Source: Pseudomonadota bacterium
GTDB taxonomy: Bacteria > Desulfobacterota > Desulfobulbia > Desulfobulbales > JAHJIY01
NCBI GenBank assembly: GCA_018823175.1
Contig: JAHJIY010000088.1
Span: 25,603 to 89,602 of the forward strand
DNA length: 64,000 bases
Reading direction: 5' to 3'
Position 1 is the first letter of the stretch, and the number at the start of each line of letters is the position of its first letter. This document shows positions 1-9,294 of this stretch, piece after piece. The translations under genes and the position numbers were made by a program. Below the pieces are notes generated by a model. The model had not been told where the DNA came from. It made no database searches and saw nothing but the letters and a program-made list of their open reading frames with translations.

Positions 1-1
1 C

Positions 2-109
2 GTCATGGGCACCCATGGGAAAAACGCCCTGGCAAAACTTGTGATGGGCAGTGTGACCAGGCAGGTTATTGGTCATATCCCTTGTGCGGTGATGGTTGTT
101 CCGGTCTGA
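2..109 (+). CDS. Universal stress protein family, C-terminal fragment (cut by window start)
   Basis: Thirty-five codons open to a TGA at 107-109 are visible. They encode the typical end of a UspA-fold protein: MGTHG, then a G-S-V-T-R segment, then a hydrophobic strand ending VMVVPV. In the family, the G-x-H-G and G-S-V/T elements form the nucleotide-binding loop near the C terminus. Most of the gene lies upstream of the window, so its length and whether it has one or two Usp domains cannot be told. It runs in the same direction as the following sulP gene, 52 bases away. Confidence 0.75.
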   Translation, partial: VMGTHGKNALAKLVMGSVTRQVIGHIPCAVMVVPV

Positions 110-161
110 TATTTATCTGTCGAAAATCAGCTGGTCCTGAAAGATCAGGATGGAGGGCGCA

Positions 162-1922
162 ATGAACCGCCATAACTTTTCATCTTCGTTGTTGCCGTTT
201 CTGCAATGGTGGCCTCGGGTCACGCACCGCACTTTTCGTGATGATCTGCTTGCCGGGCTAACGGGTGCGGTTGTCGCCCTGCCGCAGGGGGTCGCCTTTG
301 CGACCATTGCCGGAATGCCTCCGGAGTATGGCCTCTACGCCGGGATGGTGCCGGCGATTGTCGCGGCGCTTTTCGGTTCTTCCTGGCATCTGGTATCTGG
401 CCCGACCACGGCGGCCTCCATTGTTTTGTTTTCAGCTTTAAGCATCCATGCGGTGCCGGGCAGTGCCCAGTATGTGCAATTGGCCCTCACTCTTACGATG
501 ATGGTTGGACTGATTCAGTTGGTGATGGGACTGGCGCGTCTGGGCTCTTTGGTTAATTTCATTTCGCATTCGGTCATTGTCGGTTTCACGGCCGGGGCCG
601 CAATCCTGATTGCCGCAAGCCAGTTGAAGCATTTTCTCGGCATATCTCTGCCGCGTGGCGGCCATTTATATCAGACCCTTTACGCCGTTTATACCCACTG
701 GTCTGAGATTAATCCTTACGCAACCGCCATCGGTCTGATCACGATGATTTCAGGTCTGTTGATCAGGCGCTATCGGCCGAAATTTCCATACATGATTGTT
801 TCCATGCTGGTCGGCAGTGTTGCCGCTGCACTATTTTCCTGGATTGTGGGGCCGGAAAAGCTGACGATTCCGACCGTCGGCGCTCTGCCATCTTCGTTGC
901 CGCCCCTGTCGGCCCCGCATCTTACCCTTGAAAATATCAGGATGCTGGCGCCGGTCGCTCTGGCCACCACCCTTTTTGCCTTGACCGAGGCGGTATCCAT
1001 TGCCCGTTCTCTGGCTGCCAAGACCGGTCAAACACTGGACGGCAATCAGGAATTCATTGGGCAGGGTTTGTCAAATATCGTCGGGTGTTTTTTCTCCGGC
1101 TATGTGGCGACCGGATCGTTTAACCGAAGCGCCTTGAATTATCAGGCCGGGGCCCGGACGCCTCTGGCCGCCGTCTTTGCCGGCGGATTGTTGATCATTC
1201 TTGTCCTGCTTGTTGCACCGTGGGCTGCCTTTTTGCCTAACGCCGCCATGGCCGGGATTTTGTTTCTGGTCGCCTGGGGATTGTTTGATTTAAAACACAT
1301 TTCGCGGATTCTTAAAACCTGCCGGTCGGAAAGTGTGATCATGGGCACGACATTTCTGGCCACCCTGTTTCTGGAATTGGAATTTGCAATTTTTCTGGGG
1401 GTCCTGCTTTCCCTTATTCTGTACCTTAATCGTACTTCGCACCCCCATGTCCTCAGTCGGGTCCCCGACCAGCGCCAGGAAATGCGCTCATTTACGACCG
1501 ATCATTCCCTGCCGGAATGCCCGCAACTAAAGATTATCCGGATCGATGGCTCACTGTTTTTTGGCGCCATCAATCACGTTAACGAAAAATTGCAGGTTGA
1601 GCGGAACCAGACCCCGGGCCAGAAACATTTGCTGATCGTCTCTTCCGGGATAAATTTTATCGACATGGCCGGGGCCGAGTTTCTGGTCGAGCTTGCCAAA
1701 AAACAGCGTGCCATGGGGGGAGGTCTCTATCTTTATGATATAAAGGCTGGAGTCTGTGATCTTTTTACGCGCTGTGAATATTTAGCCGATATCGGTAGCG
1801 AAAACATTTTCGCCTCCAAAAAGGAAGCGTTGGCCAAGATTTTTGAGCTACTTAACAAGGAAATTTGTGGCCCTTGCCGGGCAAGGATTTTTCTTGAATG
1901 TCGATCCCTACCTCAATCTTGA
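162..1922 (+). CDS. SulP/SLC26 family anion permease with C-terminal STAS domain
   Basis: A 586-residue inner-membrane transporter. The N-terminal two thirds is strongly hydrophobic with many membrane segments and carries the SulP signature region early (PQGVAFATIAGMPPEYGLYA, about residues 42-61). Around residue 460 the protein becomes soluble and forms a STAS domain (IIRIDGSLFFGAIN; later FIDMAGAEFL). The family moves sulfate, bicarbonate or other anions; the substrate cannot be read from sequence. An ATG at 150 is in frame, but GGAGGG at 152-157 sits 4 bases before the ATG at 162, which favours 162 as the start. In an anaerobic sulfur metaboliser, sulfate uptake is an attractive but unproven role. 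The gene converges on the radical SAM gene downstream. Confidence 0.9.
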   Translation: MNRHNFSSSLLPFLQWWPRVTHRTFRDDLLAGLTGAVVALPQGVAFATIAGMPPEYGLYAGMVPAIVAALFGSSWHLVSGPTTAASIVLFSALSIHAVPGSAQYVQLALTLTMMVGLIQLVMGLARLGSLVNFISHSVIVGFTAGAAILIAASQLKHFLGISLPRGGHLYQTLYAVYTHWSEINPYATAIGLITMISGLLIRRYRPKFPYMIVSMLVGSVAAALFSWIVGPEKLTIPTVGALPSSLPPLSAPHLTLENIRMLAPVALATTLFALTEAVSIARSLAAKTGQTLDGNQEFIGQGLSNIVGCFFSGYVATGSFNRSALNYQAGARTPLAAVFAGGLLIILVLLVAPWAAFLPNAAMAGILFLVAWGLFDLKHISRILKTCRSESVIMGTTFLATLFLELEFAIFLGVLLSLILYLNRTSHPHVLSRVPDQRQEMRSFTTDHSLPECPQLKIIRIDGSLFFGAINHVNEKLQVERNQTPGQKHLLIVSSGINFIDMAGAEFLVELAKKQRAMGGGLYLYDIKAGVCDLFTRCEYLADIGSENIFASKKEALAKIFELLNKEICGPCRARIFLECRSLPQS

Positions 1923-2002
1923 GTGGACTTCTCCGGTGTAGGGCAGCCCTTTGAAATAAATTTTGGCTGGGCAGGCATTTCGGCCATCGGGGCAGGCTTT
2001 GG

Positions 2003-3163
2003 TCAATTGACTGCCCGGTCAAGCATGGCTGGCAGGCCACCTTTATCTTCCGGGCTGAAACCGAAGACCTCCTGCCATATCTCATCACTTTCCATACACA
2101 GGTAGATGCAGGTTCTGGCGTTGGCATTTGCTCGGAGCAGGTCATGGATCAACTTGTACATTTCCACTCGTAGCGGCCTGAAATAGCGTGATTTATTGTC
2201 GAGGCCGGTGATGAACTCTTCGTGAAAAAAATTGGAGTTGGGGAACCTGGTGGTGGCGATGGATTTCAGGGCAGGCAGGTAGCGCAAGGCCCCGATACTG
2301 ATCCAGACGATTTTTTCGGGCGGCACGGCGGCAAACATGCGGGAGATGGTTTCGGCGTAGCCTTGTTGCCAGCCGGGATGAAAGATCACCGGATCAAAAT
2401 GAAATCCGATCTTGTAGCCCATCTCGGCGCAGCGACTGGCCGCCTCCAAACGCTGGTTGAGAGATGCGGTTTTCAACTCCTCTTTTTGCATGATCACCGG
2501 ACTGTTCAGCGACCAGGAAACAACGGTCCGTCCTTTATGGTCAATGCCCTGCAGGTTGTCGATAACTGCTGTTTTGGTTTTCAGTTCCAGGACCGCAGTT
2601 TGTTTGCCGCTCATGTACTCAACCAGGATGCGGCTCAGCCCGGTCAGGCGATCCAAGGCCATGCTGTCGGTGAACTCGCCGGTCCCGATTCGGCGAAAGG
2701 TCTGCGGTTCTGATCGAAAGGCTTCATCGAGTTCGGCCAGAAGATCATCCACATTTACATAAAACGAGAGCCATGGATTGTTCATGTACGCCTGGAGAAT
2801 GCAATATACACAATCCATCGGGCAGTTCATGCCGATGTTCAATACCTGGTAGTCGCAGCAGCGATATTCCCGGGTCGCTGGACAGGCTTTTAAGAAGCGG
2901 CCCCGGTTAAGGCTGAGAAACAGATTTTGTTTGCCGAGGGTCAGATTCTTGATATAGCCTGCCATGCCGCCTTTTTGTTGCCCTCCCGGCAGATCGGGGA
3001 CGCAACGGTCTTTGATAATTTCAACTGGAATGGGTTTGGCTTTGGTCAGGATCTCTCTGGTGTATGGCAGATCAAGGATGCTTTCTTCCACGTAAATTCG
3101 GCGGATTAATTCGGAAGGGTCACTAAATGGAGAGGGGTTTTTTGAGGGTTGTTTTTTTAGCAT
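2003..3163 (-). CDS. Spore photoproduct lyase-like radical SAM protein
   Basis: A 386-residue protein with the radical SAM cluster motif CPMDCVYC (C-x3-C-x2-C) near residue 115, the spacing used by all radical SAM enzymes. The surrounding region (NIGMN before, ILQAYMNNP after) and the overall size match the SplB family. SplB reverses thymine dimers of the spore-photoproduct type with a 5'-deoxyadenosyl radical. Nothing else in the window suggests sporulation, so this may be a non-spore homologue with a DNA repair or unknown role. The ATG at 3163 has no strong ribosome site. The gene is convergent with sulP and divergent from the hydrogenase operon. Confidence 0.8.
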   Translation of the reverse strand: MLKKQPSKNPSPFSDPSELIRRIYVEESILDLPYTREILTKAKPIPVEIIKDRCVPDLPGGQQKGGMAGYIKNLTLGKQNLFLSLNRGRFLKACPATREYRCCDYQVLNIGMNCPMDCVYCILQAYMNNPWLSFYVNVDDLLAELDEAFRSEPQTFRRIGTGEFTDSMALDRLTGLSRILVEYMSGKQTAVLELKTKTAVIDNLQGIDHKGRTVVSWSLNSPVIMQKEELKTASLNQRLEAASRCAEMGYKIGFHFDPVIFHPGWQQGYAETISRMFAAVPPEKIVWISIGALRYLPALKSIATTRFPNSNFFHEEFITGLDNKSRYFRPLRVEMYKLIHDLLRANANARTCIYLCMESDEIWQEVFGFSPEDKGGLPAMLDRAVN

Positions 3164-3269
3164 GGCAAGAACATAACGTAAAGTTTTCGCGCAGCCAACG
3201 TCAAATAAACCGGTTTTTCAAAAAAAGATTTATTAAAGAAAATATGTGACAATAAATAAGAGTTTTTTC

Positions 3270-3297
3270 TTGACATTGATTGTTGAAAAATGATGAT
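3270..3297 (+). promoter_or_regulatory. Possible sigma-70 promoter for the hydrogenase operon
   Basis: A perfect TTGACA at 3270-3275 is followed after 16 bases by GATGAT at 3292-3297 (four of six matches to the -10 consensus). It lies in the AT-rich 217-base gap between the divergent radical SAM gene and the hydrogenase small subunit, about 85 bases before the chosen start. The -10 is weak, so an activator may be needed; no clear operator is seen. Confidence 0.35.
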
Positions 3298-3380
3298 CTG
3301 TATTTAGATAGATATATAAAAATCTGTAATAGTGTTTTTTGTGAATCCTCCCCAATAACCAAATGAAGATGAGGGGTGCC

Positions 3381-4514
3381 ATGCAAGCGAAGGATTTTGA
3401 CAGGATCAGAGACAGATTAAACGGAGTTTCGCGTCGAGATTTTATGAAATTCTGTACGGTGATCGCGGCAAGTTTGGGGTTGCCCCTTGAAATGGCACCC
3501 CGGATAGCAAACGCTATTACTTCTCCCAGGCGGCCATCGGTCATCTGGCTCTCCGGTCAGGCCTGTACCGGTTGCGTGGAAACATTGCTCAGGCCTTCTC
3601 ATCCTTCCCTTGAACATCTGATTCTTGATCTGATTTCCCTTGATTACAACGAGACCCTTAATGCCGGAGCCGGTCATCAAGCGGAAGAAGAGATGCAAAA
3701 GGCGATTAATGAAAACGCCGGCAAGTTCATCATGGTGGTGGACGGCGCTATCCCCCTTAAGGATGGTGGGATCTATTGCATGGTGGGTAATCGTCCCTTT
3801 GTGGACATTGTCCGAGAAGTTGACGCCAAGGCCGGGGCGGTAATCGCCATTGGCTCCTGCGCTTCCTGGGGAGGGATCCCCTCGGCGGCTCCTAATCCGA
3901 CCGGCGCAGTCGGTTTGCCTGAAGTCTTGAAGAACAGAACAGTGGTTACGGTGCCGGGTTGTCCGCCAAATCCCTATAATTTTTTATCAACGGTTCTACA
4001 CTATCTCACTTTCAATAAATTACCCGCCCTCGATAGTTCCGGTCGTCCTAAATTTGCTTATGGTCGATTAATTCACGAAAACTGTGAGCGGCGTCCTCAT
4101 TTTGATGCCGGACGATTTGCGAACAAATTTGGCGATGAGGGGCATCGGTTAGGCTACTGTCTGTACAAACTTGGTTGCAAGGGACCGCAGACCTACGCCA
4201 ATTGTCCAGCTGTGTTATTTAGTGATGTGGGTGCCGGGGCCTGGCCGGTAGGCACCGGACATCCCTGTTTTGGTTGTACCGAGCAGGGGGTAGGTTTTAC
4301 GATCCCGCTTTTTACTCAGGCTATAATTAAAGATCCAACTCCGGCCGCCGGTCAACCACCTATCTCCGACGAGAAGGGCACTGGGATTTCGGTTGGCTCC
4401 GCCGCTCTCCTGGCCGGCGCTGCCGGGGTTGCTCTGGGCGCCGGGGCGGTCTTTACCAAGAAACTCGGGCAGTATGGAGATGATGATCAGGGAAATTCTG
4501 CCGGGGGAGAGTAG
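3381..4514 (+). CDS. hybO: [NiFe] hydrogenase small subunit, HybO type, Tat-exported
   Basis: Electron-transfer subunit of a membrane-bound uptake hydrogenase, 377 residues. The N terminus carries a twin-arginine signal (SRRDFMKF). Cysteine motifs ligating three Fe-S clusters are visible: QACTGC and GSCASWGG, then PGCPPNP for the proximal cluster, HENCERR with GYCLYKLGC and NCPAV, and GHPCFGCTEQG. A hydrophobic alanine/glycine-rich stretch near the C terminus is the expected membrane anchor, oriented so the enzyme faces the periplasm. An ATG at 3363 is in frame, but GAGGGG at 3371-3376 just before the ATG at 3381 supports the later start. It is first in a tight operon with hybA, hybB, hybC and the protease, the same order as group 1c hydrogenases. 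Confidence 0.95.
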   Translation: MQAKDFDRIRDRLNGVSRRDFMKFCTVIAASLGLPLEMAPRIANAITSPRRPSVIWLSGQACTGCVETLLRPSHPSLEHLILDLISLDYNETLNAGAGHQAEEEMQKAINENAGKFIMVVDGAIPLKDGGIYCMVGNRPFVDIVREVDAKAGAVIAIGSCASWGGIPSAAPNPTGAVGLPEVLKNRTVVTVPGCPPNPYNFLSTVLHYLTFNKLPALDSSGRPKFAYGRLIHENCERRPHFDAGRFANKFGDEGHRLGYCLYKLGCKGPQTYANCPAVLFSDVGAGAWPVGTGHPCFGCTEQGVGFTIPLFTQAIIKDPTPAAGQPPISDEKGTGISVGSAALLAGAAGVALGAGAVFTKKLGQYGDDDQGNSAGGE

Positions 4515-4517
4515 ACC

Positions 4518-5483
4518 ATGACGATCAGACGGAGAGATTTTCTGAAAGGTATTGTTGCCGGCACCATCCTGGCATCAACCGGCAAGCCTGTCCCGGCGGC
4601 GGCAGAAAGAGATGACCGAATGCCTGCCGCGGCGGTCGGCATTCTTTACGATGCGACCCTTTGTATCGGTTGCCAGGCTTGCATGGTGGCCTGCAAAAAA
4701 GCCAATGATATGGAATATGAACATTCAGGTCCTGACGAGATCTGGGATAATCCCCGCGATTTGTCTTCAAAGACCTTGAATGTTATTAAGAAATTTCAAC
4801 ACGGCGATGGTTTGACAAAAGATAGCGATCCGGGATACGCGTTTGTCAAAAGACACTGCATGCACTGTGTTGATCCTTCCTGTGTCTCGGCCTGCCCGGT
4901 CTCGGCCATGACCAAGAGTCCTGTTAACGGGGTGGTAAATTATAACAAGAAAGCCTGTATCGGTTGTCGTTATTGTCAGATAGCCTGTCCGTTTAATATC
5001 CCTAAATTCGAGTGGGATTCGCCTTTCCCGACCATCGTTAAGTGTCAGCTTTGTTCTCATCTTCTGGCCAAGGGTGGAATCTCCGCCTGTTGCTCGGCCT
5101 GTCCGACCGGGGCCTCTCTTTTCGGTCCGGTACAGGAACTTATGGTCGAGGCCAAACGTCGTTTAGGGATGAAACCCGGCGTTTACTATGATTTTCCGGT
5201 GAGTAATATTGCCGGGGGCGCCGGGACTGGTTCCTTTCAGTCACATAAGGCGGCGACTTATGTCCCCGAGTTGTACGGCGAAGATGAAGTGGGGGGCACC
5301 CAGGTGCTCATGTTGTCTGGAGTTCCTTTTGACAAACTTGGACTACCGGAGTTGCCCGACCGGTCATATGCCGCACTCTCGGACGGGATCCAATACGCGA
5401 TTTATAAGGGTATGGTTTATCCGATTGTGGTCCTGGCCGGACTTATTTACATGGCCCGGAAACAAGATGAACCTAAAAAATAG
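4518..5483 (+). CDS. hybA: Hydrogenase ferredoxin-like subunit HybA
   Basis: A 321-residue iron-sulfur protein that relays electrons between the hydrogenase small subunit and the membrane subunit. It has a Tat signal (RRRDFLKG), then four cysteine groups: CIGCQACMVACKK, HCMHCVDPSCVSACP, CIGCRYCQIACP, and CQLC with CCSACPTGA, enough for four [4Fe-4S] clusters. A single hydrophobic helix near the C terminus (MVYPIVVLAGLIYMA) anchors it, as in E. coli HybA. It starts 3 bases after hybO ends, so the two are probably translationally coupled. The family is close to DmsB/NrfC, but the neighbours fix the role. Confidence 0.95.
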   Translation: MTIRRRDFLKGIVAGTILASTGKPVPAAAERDDRMPAAAVGILYDATLCIGCQACMVACKKANDMEYEHSGPDEIWDNPRDLSSKTLNVIKKFQHGDGLTKDSDPGYAFVKRHCMHCVDPSCVSACPVSAMTKSPVNGVVNYNKKACIGCRYCQIACPFNIPKFEWDSPFPTIVKCQLCSHLLAKGGISACCSACPTGASLFGPVQELMVEAKRRLGMKPGVYYDFPVSNIAGGAGTGSFQSHKAATYVPELYGEDEVGGTQVLMLSGVPFDKLGLPELPDRSYAALSDGIQYAIYKGMVYPIVVLAGLIYMARKQDEPKK

Positions 5484-5511
5484 TTTTATTTCCCTGTAAA
5501 GGAGATTTCTC

Positions 5512-6648
5512 ATGAGCGAAGCAAAACCGATAGGAGGCAGGATCTTTACCTGGCCGTTTATGGCATGCCTGGCTGTGGTCTTGATCGCTGTTTATTTTTT
5601 GGCCCAGCGGTTTATCTATGGTTTGGGGGCGGTAACCAATATGAATGACGGTTATCCCTGGGGTATCTGGATCGCCTATGACGTGGTGATCGGCACCGCT
5701 TTGGCCTGCGGTGGTTATGCCATGGCCCTGCTGGTTTATGTTTTTAACAGGGGTGAATATCATCCTCTGGTTCGGCCGGCGATGATGGCCAGTATGTTCG
5801 GATATACTCTGGCCGGTGTTTCAGTTTTTTTTGATATCGGCCGTTATTGGCAGGGTTATAATATTTTCCTGCCGGGGTTCGCGAATTTTCGTTCAGTCTT
5901 GCTGGAAGTCGCTTTATGTATCGGCACCTATGTTCTGGTGCTCTGGATTGAATTTGCCCCGGCCATTCTGGAAAAATTGAAGGCTGATCGGCTTAAGGCC
6001 CGGCTGAATCGGATAATCTTTGTTTTTATAGCGCTCGGGGTCCTGCTGCCGACCATGCATCAATCATCTCTCGGCACCATGATGCTGGCGGCCGGTTATA
6101 AACTGTCGCCCTTGTGGCAGACCGGATTTCTGCCCTTGCTGTTTCTGGTGTCGGCCCTGATGATTGGCTACGCGGTGGTCATTTTTGAGTCAACTATTTC
6201 CTGTGTCGCCTTTCGTCGGCCGCTGGAAACGGATTTGCTTGGCCGATTGGCGGGTGTCATCCCATGGATTCTGGTTATTTACCTGATTATCAGAATCGAA
6301 GATGTTAATCTCCGGGGATATTTGCCTCTGGCCTTTAGCGGGGATTTGCGCAGTAATATGTTCCTCCTGGAGAACACCTTTTTGGGGTTGGCCCTGCTGA
6401 TTTTACTTTATCCGGCTAATCGCATCAAACCCCGTCTTCTTTTTCTTTCCGCCGTGTTTATTATGTGCGGTGCCGGGTTGTACCGGATCAATACTTATCT
6501 GGTTGGTTTTGATCCAGGCAATGGTTGGCAATATTTCCCCTCGGTGCAGGAAATTACGATTACCTTTGCCATTATTGCCGCAGAAATTATGGCCTACATC
6601 TGGTTTGTCAAGAAATTACCGGTACTTGCTGATTTAAAGCACGCTTGA
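5512..6648 (+). CDS. hybB: Hydrogenase membrane subunit HybB (NrfD/PsrC family)
   Basis: A 378-residue polytopic membrane protein with about ten hydrophobic helices, matching the length of HybB and the NrfD-like family. These proteins contain no haem and pass electrons from the periplasmic ferredoxin subunit to the quinone pool; the E. coli Hyb enzyme is known to couple this to proton movement. Conserved-looking patches include the first periplasmic loop (NMNDGYPWGIWIAYD) and a charged loop around NRIIFVFIALG. A good ribosome site (AAGGAGATTTCTC) precedes the ATG. The presence of HybB rather than a HupC-type cytochrome b places the enzyme in the HybOABC class. Confidence 0.93.
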   Translation: MSEAKPIGGRIFTWPFMACLAVVLIAVYFLAQRFIYGLGAVTNMNDGYPWGIWIAYDVVIGTALACGGYAMALLVYVFNRGEYHPLVRPAMMASMFGYTLAGVSVFFDIGRYWQGYNIFLPGFANFRSVLLEVALCIGTYVLVLWIEFAPAILEKLKADRLKARLNRIIFVFIALGVLLPTMHQSSLGTMMLAAGYKLSPLWQTGFLPLLFLVSALMIGYAVVIFESTISCVAFRRPLETDLLGRLAGVIPWILVIYLIIRIEDVNLRGYLPLAFSGDLRSNMFLLENTFLGLALLILLYPANRIKPRLLFLSAVFIMCGAGLYRINTYLVGFDPGNGWQYFPSVQEITITFAIIAAEIMAYIWFVKKLPVLADLKHA

Positions 6649-6675
6649 CCTATAATAAATTGAGGAGACATCATA

Positions 6676-8385
6676 ATGGCTAAGCGCATAACAGTTGATC
6701 CTGTAACCCGAATTGAAGGCCACCTGCGAATTGACTGCGAAGTGGATAAGGGGAAAGTGATTAATGCCTGGTCTTCAGGGACCATGTGGCGTGGAATTGA
6801 GACCATCTTGCAGGGTCGTGATCCACGTGAGGCGTGGATTTTTACCCAGAGGATCTGCGGGGTCTGCACCACGGTTCATGCAATTGCCTCGGTGCGGGCG
6901 GTGGAAAATGCCCTTGCCCTGGAAATACCCTTAAACGCCCAATACATTCGGAATATGATCATTGCGGCTCATGGGATCTTTGATCATATTGTTCATTTTT
7001 ATCATCTTTCGGCTTTGGATTGGGTTGATATCGTTTCCGCCTTGAAAGCCGATGCCAGAGCGGCGTCAACCTTGGCCCAGAAGTTATCGCCCTGGCCGAA
7101 GAACAGTTACAATGAATTGAAAGCGGTACAGGATCGCTTGCAGAAATTTGTCAATACCGGTCAACTTGGTGTTTTTGCCAGTGGTTATTGGGGGCATCCC
7201 GCCATGAAGTTGTCGCCGGAAGTGAATTTGCTGGCTGCGACTCATTATTTCCAGGCCCTGGATTATCAGCGTCGGATCAATAAAGTTGTGGCCATTTTAG
7301 GTAGTAAAACACCCCATATCCAGAACCTGGCAGTGGGCGGCGTGGCCAACCCCATTAATCCGGACAGTCAGTCTACCCTGACCATGGAGAGACTCTATTA
7401 CATCAAGACCCTGATTGACGACGTCGGGGATTTCATCAAAAATGTTTATATGATTGATGTGGCGGCGGTCGGGGCTTTTTACGCGGAATGGACCGGCTAT
7501 GGCGCAGGAGTTACCAATTATCTTTGTGTTCCTGACCTGCCTCTTGATCGGGCAGGTGTAAGGTTTGACCTGCCTGGCGGCTATATTTCCGATGGTGATG
7601 TCGGCAGCTTTAAACCGATTCATTCTTTCGGCGATGATTTTTTCCGGCAAGGGGTCAAGGAGTCGGTCAAACATTCCTGGTATGCCGGCGATCACGATCT
7701 CCATCCTTTTGAAGGGGAGACGGTTCCTAAGTTTACTGAGTATAAGGATGACGGAAAATACTCATGGGTCAAGTCTCCTACCTTTAACGGTCGTCCGGCC
7801 CAGGTCGGACCGTTGGCTAATGTCCTTTGTATGTATGCGGCAGGCCATGGGCCGACCAGGAAGTTTACCGATCAATTGCTTGAGACGGTAAGCAGTCTGG
7901 CCGGGGCCAAGGTAGGGATTCCCGCCCTCCATTCCACCATCGGTCGCCACGCAGCCCGGGCGGTGCGCTGCGCGGTGCTGCACGATGCCCTTGGCCGGCA
8001 ATGGCAAAGTCTGGTGGATAATATCGCCACCGGAGATTATGAAACCTTTAACGAGCCGATTTTCCCGAAAGGCGAGATCCGCGGGATGGGCTTTCATGAG
8101 GCGCCGCGCGGGGTCTTGTCCCATTGGGTGGTGATTGAAAATGGCAAGATCAAAAATTATCAATGCGTGGTCCCGTCCACCTGGAATGCCGGGCCTCGCA
8201 ATAGTAACGATGATCTTGGTCCTTATGAGGCCTCGTTGATCGGCAACCCGGTGGCCGATCCGAACAAACCCCTTGAGATATTGCGCACCGTACACTCTTT
8301 TGATCCATGTCTGGCTTGCGCGATCCATCTGATGGATCCGGATAAAAATGAGATTGTAACGGTCAGGACCCTGGAGGGTCCATGA
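6676..8385 (+). CDS. hybC: [NiFe] hydrogenase large subunit HybC
   Basis: Catalytic subunit, 569 residues, holding the Ni-Fe(CN)2CO centre. The N-terminal metal motif RICGVCTTVHA and the C-terminal motif DPCLACAIH supply the four cysteine ligands. All four are cysteine, so this is not a [NiFeSe] enzyme. An 18-residue tail follows the final histidine and is expected to be removed by the HybD-type protease after nickel insertion, at the His-Leu bond. The subunit has no export signal and would travel with HybO through the Tat pathway. Its TGA overlaps the ATG of the protease gene (ATGA), consistent with coupled translation of enzyme and protease. Confidence 0.96.
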   Translation: MAKRITVDPVTRIEGHLRIDCEVDKGKVINAWSSGTMWRGIETILQGRDPREAWIFTQRICGVCTTVHAIASVRAVENALALEIPLNAQYIRNMIIAAHGIFDHIVHFYHLSALDWVDIVSALKADARAASTLAQKLSPWPKNSYNELKAVQDRLQKFVNTGQLGVFASGYWGHPAMKLSPEVNLLAATHYFQALDYQRRINKVVAILGSKTPHIQNLAVGGVANPINPDSQSTLTMERLYYIKTLIDDVGDFIKNVYMIDVAAVGAFYAEWTGYGAGVTNYLCVPDLPLDRAGVRFDLPGGYISDGDVGSFKPIHSFGDDFFRQGVKESVKHSWYAGDHDLHPFEGETVPKFTEYKDDGKYSWVKSPTFNGRPAQVGPLANVLCMYAAGHGPTRKFTDQLLETVSSLAGAKVGIPALHSTIGRHAARAVRCAVLHDALGRQWQSLVDNIATGDYETFNEPIFPKGEIRGMGFHEAPRGVLSHWVVIENGKIKNYQCVVPSTWNAGPRNSNDDLGPYEASLIGNPVADPNKPLEILRTVHSFDPCLACAIHLMDPDKNEIVTVRTLEGP

Positions 8386-8936
8386 CTGAACCGGAAGATG
8401 ATTTCAATGTTCTGGTGCTTGGCGTCGGCAATCTTCTTTTGTCCGACGAGGGGATCGGACCCAGGATAATTTCAGAACTTTTGAATTATTATCATATCCC
8501 GGCTGGGGTCGAGGTGGTTGACGGTGGCACCATGGGCTATGATCTTCTGCCATATCTCGCCGGCAGATCGCACCTGTTTATTGTTGACGCATTTATTTCC
8601 GAAAAGATACCCGGCACCGTGTCCAGGATAGAACTGGAAGATGCCGGTGCTTTTTTTCGTAATCGCATGTCTCCTCATCAACTTGGGATGGCCGATGTCC
8701 TTGCCGTCGCCACCATGACCGATGAACTGCCACCCAGCGTCATTCTGTTCGGGATTGAACCCGCCACCCTTGATAGCGGTCTTGAGCTGTCGGCCGAGGT
8801 CAAGGTCGGGGCTGAAAAATTGCGCACTATGCTCCTGGCTGAATTGAAGTTCCTGGGGGCGGATTTTGTCCGCAAGGAACATCGGGTCGCAGACATCAAC
8901 GCTTTTCCGCTGGAAGTCAATCCTGTTCAAGGGTAA
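8382..8936 (+). CDS. hybD: Hydrogenase maturation endopeptidase, HybD/HyaD family
   Basis: A 184-residue cytoplasmic protease that trims the C-terminal tail of the large subunit once nickel is in place. It begins with the family block LVLGVGNLLLSDEGIG, whose glutamate is a nickel ligand in E. coli HybD. The other ligands are matched by the aspartate in LFIVDAF and the histidine in SPHQLGMAD. Its start overlaps the end of hybC by 4 bases, and hypA follows 8 bases downstream. It is slightly longer than E. coli HybD owing to a C-terminal extension. Confidence 0.92.
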   Translation: MTEPEDDFNVLVLGVGNLLLSDEGIGPRIISELLNYYHIPAGVEVVDGGTMGYDLLPYLAGRSHLFIVDAFISEKIPGTVSRIELEDAGAFFRNRMSPHQLGMADVLAVATMTDELPPSVILFGIEPATLDSGLELSAEVKVGAEKLRTMLLAELKFLGADFVRKEHRVADINAFPLEVNPVQG

Positions 8937-8944
8937 GATAAGAG

Positions 8945-9289
8945 ATGCACGAGATGTCTCTTGCCATGAATATCGTGGAGATGGCGGTTGCCGCCGCGTC
9001 TCGCGAGGGGGCGGTGAAGATCAATGAGGTCGAGTTGGTGGTCGGTGAACTCTCCGGGGTGCTGATTGATTCCCTCGAGTTTTGTCTGGAAGCGGCGGCC
9101 CGGGACACAACGGCCGGGACCGCGGTTTTTAAAATAATCCCGGTTAAGGGGCGCGGTAATTGCCGAAATTGCGATGCTTCATTTGAGCTTGATTCCCTGG
9201 TCAGTTGTTGTCCCCATTGTGGTGAATATACGGTCGAAGTTATCGGGGGCAAGGAACTTAATCTGCAGGCCATAACCATTGATGAGTAA
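8945..9289 (+). CDS. hypA: Hydrogenase nickel incorporation protein HypA
   Basis: A 114-residue nickel chaperone. The invariant N-terminal MHEMSLA provides the nickel-binding His2, and two CxxC pairs (CRNC; CPHC) form the structural zinc site. HypA works with HypB to insert nickel into the large subunit precursor after the iron centre has been delivered. Length and motifs are fully typical. It sits between the protease gene and hypB with very short gaps, as part of the maturation block of the operon. Confidence 0.95.
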   Translation: MHEMSLAMNIVEMAVAAASREGAVKINEVELVVGELSGVLIDSLEFCLEAAARDTTAGTAVFKIIPVKGRGNCRNCDASFELDSLVSCCPHCGEYTVEVIGGKELNLQAITIDE

Positions 9290-9294
9290 TTGAT

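Noticed and set aside
8290..8385. Possible selenocysteine at the hydrogenase active site
   Set aside because: The C-terminal motif is DPCLAC with normal cysteine codons and no in-frame TGA, so it is a standard [NiFe] enzyme.
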